From QHWK01 sp035315685 (GTDB lineage Bacteria; Acidobacteriota; Vicinamibacteria; Vicinamibacterales; CAVVIG01): a stretch of DNA of 5,780 nt. The stretch lies in the NCBI GenBank assembly GCA_035315685.1, contig DATFXR010000662.1, positions 1-5,780 of the forward strand, given 5' to 3'. The notes under the pieces were generated by a model. It saw only the letters and a list, made by a program, of their open reading frames with translations. It had not been told where the DNA came from and did no database searches. Position numbers and translations under genes: made by a program. How positions within the stretch are numbered: position 1 is the stretch's first letter; each line of letters begins with the position of its first letter. Shown here piece by piece: positions 4,871 to 5,780 of this stretch.

Positions 4871-5779
4871 CTAGAAGTCGAATTGGACGCCGAACTTCGC
4901 GAGGCGCCCGTCGAAGGTCGACGTCGGGCGCAGCCATGTGGCTCCGCTGGCGCCGTAGTTGTTGTTGGTCCAGAGCGCGTAGCTGCCGTTCAGCACGTTG
5001 TAGACGTCGGCGTTCAGCTGCAGCTTGCGGCCGCGGGAGCGGAAGATCTTGCTGAGCCGCAGGTCGAGCTGATTGATGCGGTAGTCGAAGTACTGCGACA
5101 ACGGCTGCAACAGGTCGACTTGAACGGTCTGCACGCCGCCAGAGAGATTGCGGCCGAGCGAGGGCGCGATCTGAGCGTTGGTCGCGGTATAGATCGCGCT
5201 GTAGTTCGGTCCCGGAATGCTCTGATAGACGAACGCCGCCTGCAGCTGCCACGGCAGCGGCACCGACCCGTTCACCTTCACCAGGTTCTGATAGGGATTG
5301 CCGCTCTCGCACCCTTCGGCGACGCCGCTCAGCACCTGATAGTGCGGATCCTGCGGCGAGTTGACCTGCACGCACTGATTCGACTTCGAGGTGGTCACGC
5401 CCGGCCACGTCGAGAGCAGGCTGATCGAGTTGCCGATGTTCCAGCCGCCGGACAGGGTGATTCCGCGCGGGAGCCGCGCGACGAGGTTGACGTCGGCGCC
5501 GTTGTAGTACTCGCTCGCGTTGCCGTAGTTCGATGCCAGCGTCACGACATTGTGGACGAGCCCGAACTTGTCGGGGTTGATGTCGTACAGGCCGCAGACC
5601 TGCTGGCCGCTCACGTTGGCCGGGAGCCGTGGGTCGACTGGCGCGGTGATGCAGTACGGGCTGAAGTCAGCCGGCGTGACCTCGGTGTTCCGCGTCACCT
5701 GGAAGTTGCCGAATGTCGTCCGGTAGAAGCCGGCGGTGAGCGCGACACCGGTCGCCAGCTGATGCTCGACGCTGATCGA
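4871..5779 (-). CDS. TonB-dependent receptor (Oar-like), C-terminal barrel part, cut by window edge
   Basis: The frame is open from the right edge to the TAG at 4873-4871, giving 302 residues of the C-terminal beta-barrel of a large outer-membrane receptor. A GTG at 5698 could open a 275-residue frame, but the reading frame before it (VALTAGFYRTTFGNFQ) is good barrel sequence, so it is not the start. Features seen: YC(43)ITAP.DPRLP and VC(62)GLYDINPDKFG, then QC(136)VQVNSPQ and GC(157)ESGNPYQ, four cysteines likely paired in extracellular loops; PWQLQAAFVYQSIPG as a barrel strand; YRINQLDLRLSKIF, LQLNADVYNVLNGS and the terminal KFGVQFDF with Phe at the end. These are hallmarks of the Oar/carboxypeptidase-regulatory-like receptors abundant in Acidobacteriota, which usually run to about 1000 residues or more, so most of the gene lies beyond the window. 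The substrate is unknown, though oligosaccharide or peptide uptake is a common guess for the family. It is not a duplicate of the receptor at 2300-4738. Confidence 0.93.
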   Translation of the reverse strand, partial: SISVEHQLATGVALTAGFYRTTFGNFQVTRNTEVTPADFSPYCITAPVDPRLPANVSGQQVCGLYDINPDKFGLVHNVVTLASNYGNASEYYNGADVNLVARLPRGITLSGGWNIGNSISLLSTWPGVTTSKSNQCVQVNSPQDPHYQVLSGVAEGCESGNPYQNLVKVNGSVPLPWQLQAAFVYQSIPGPNYSAIYTATNAQIAPSLGRNLSGGVQTVQVDLLQPLSQYFDYRINQLDLRLSKIFRSRGRKLQLNADVYNVLNGSYALWTNNNYGASGATWLRPTSTFDGRLAKFGVQFDF

Positions 5780-5780
5780 T

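Noticed and set aside
4791..5408. A 205-codon minus-strand frame over the hairpin and the second receptor.
   Set aside because: It overlaps the receptor in another frame, is Arg/Gln-rich, and runs through the intergenic hairpin. The receptor frame has clear family motifs to its terminal Phe.

Overview
The window reads as a GC-rich Gram-negative chromosome fragment, most likely from Acidobacteriota of the Vicinamibacteria type. This placement is an inference: the C-terminal part of the right-hand TonB-dependent receptor (YCITAP.DPRLP, GLYD, RINQLDLR, ADVYNVLNGS, GVQFDF) has the wording I associate with the large Oar-like receptor families of that group. Nothing in the window is a ribosomal or other phylogenetic marker.

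Five protein genes strictly alternate in strand. From left to right: a PhzF-family isomerase/epimerase (minus, C-terminus cut by the left edge); a cyclophilin-type peptidyl-prolyl isomerase (plus); a convergent gap of 227 bp filled almost entirely by two different heptanucleotide repeat arrays; an ankyrin-repeat protein (minus); a TonB-dependent-receptor-like outer-membrane protein (plus); a convergent gap of 132 bp holding an imperfect hairpin built on 8-bp repeats; and the C-terminal third or so of a second, unrelated TonB-dependent receptor (minus, cut by the right edge). No two neighbours share a direction, so each gene should be its own transcription unit. I see no evidence that the five products act in one pathway. 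Three are predicted cytoplasmic (PhzF-like, cyclophilin, ankyrin) and two are outer-membrane proteins.

The most unusual aspect is how tightly the genes are packed. At both divergent junctions the opposing ATG codons share the same CATG tetranucleotide, so there is no intergenic promoter space. For the two genes whose start is fixed by an in-frame upstream stop (cyclophilin and ankyrin), the bases before the start are nearly the same: TAGGATCGGGCCATG and TAGAATCTGCCCATG. Each carries a -10-like TAGRAT exactly 6 nt before ATG, which fits leaderless transcription from a promoter embedded in the first codons of the opposite gene. At the convergent junctions the space is taken by repeats (a G-rich heptad array facing a C-rich heptad array; an 8-bp-repeat hairpin) that may serve as bidirectional terminators. 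I found no RNA gene, CRISPR array, insertion sequence, prophage or recognised defence system.
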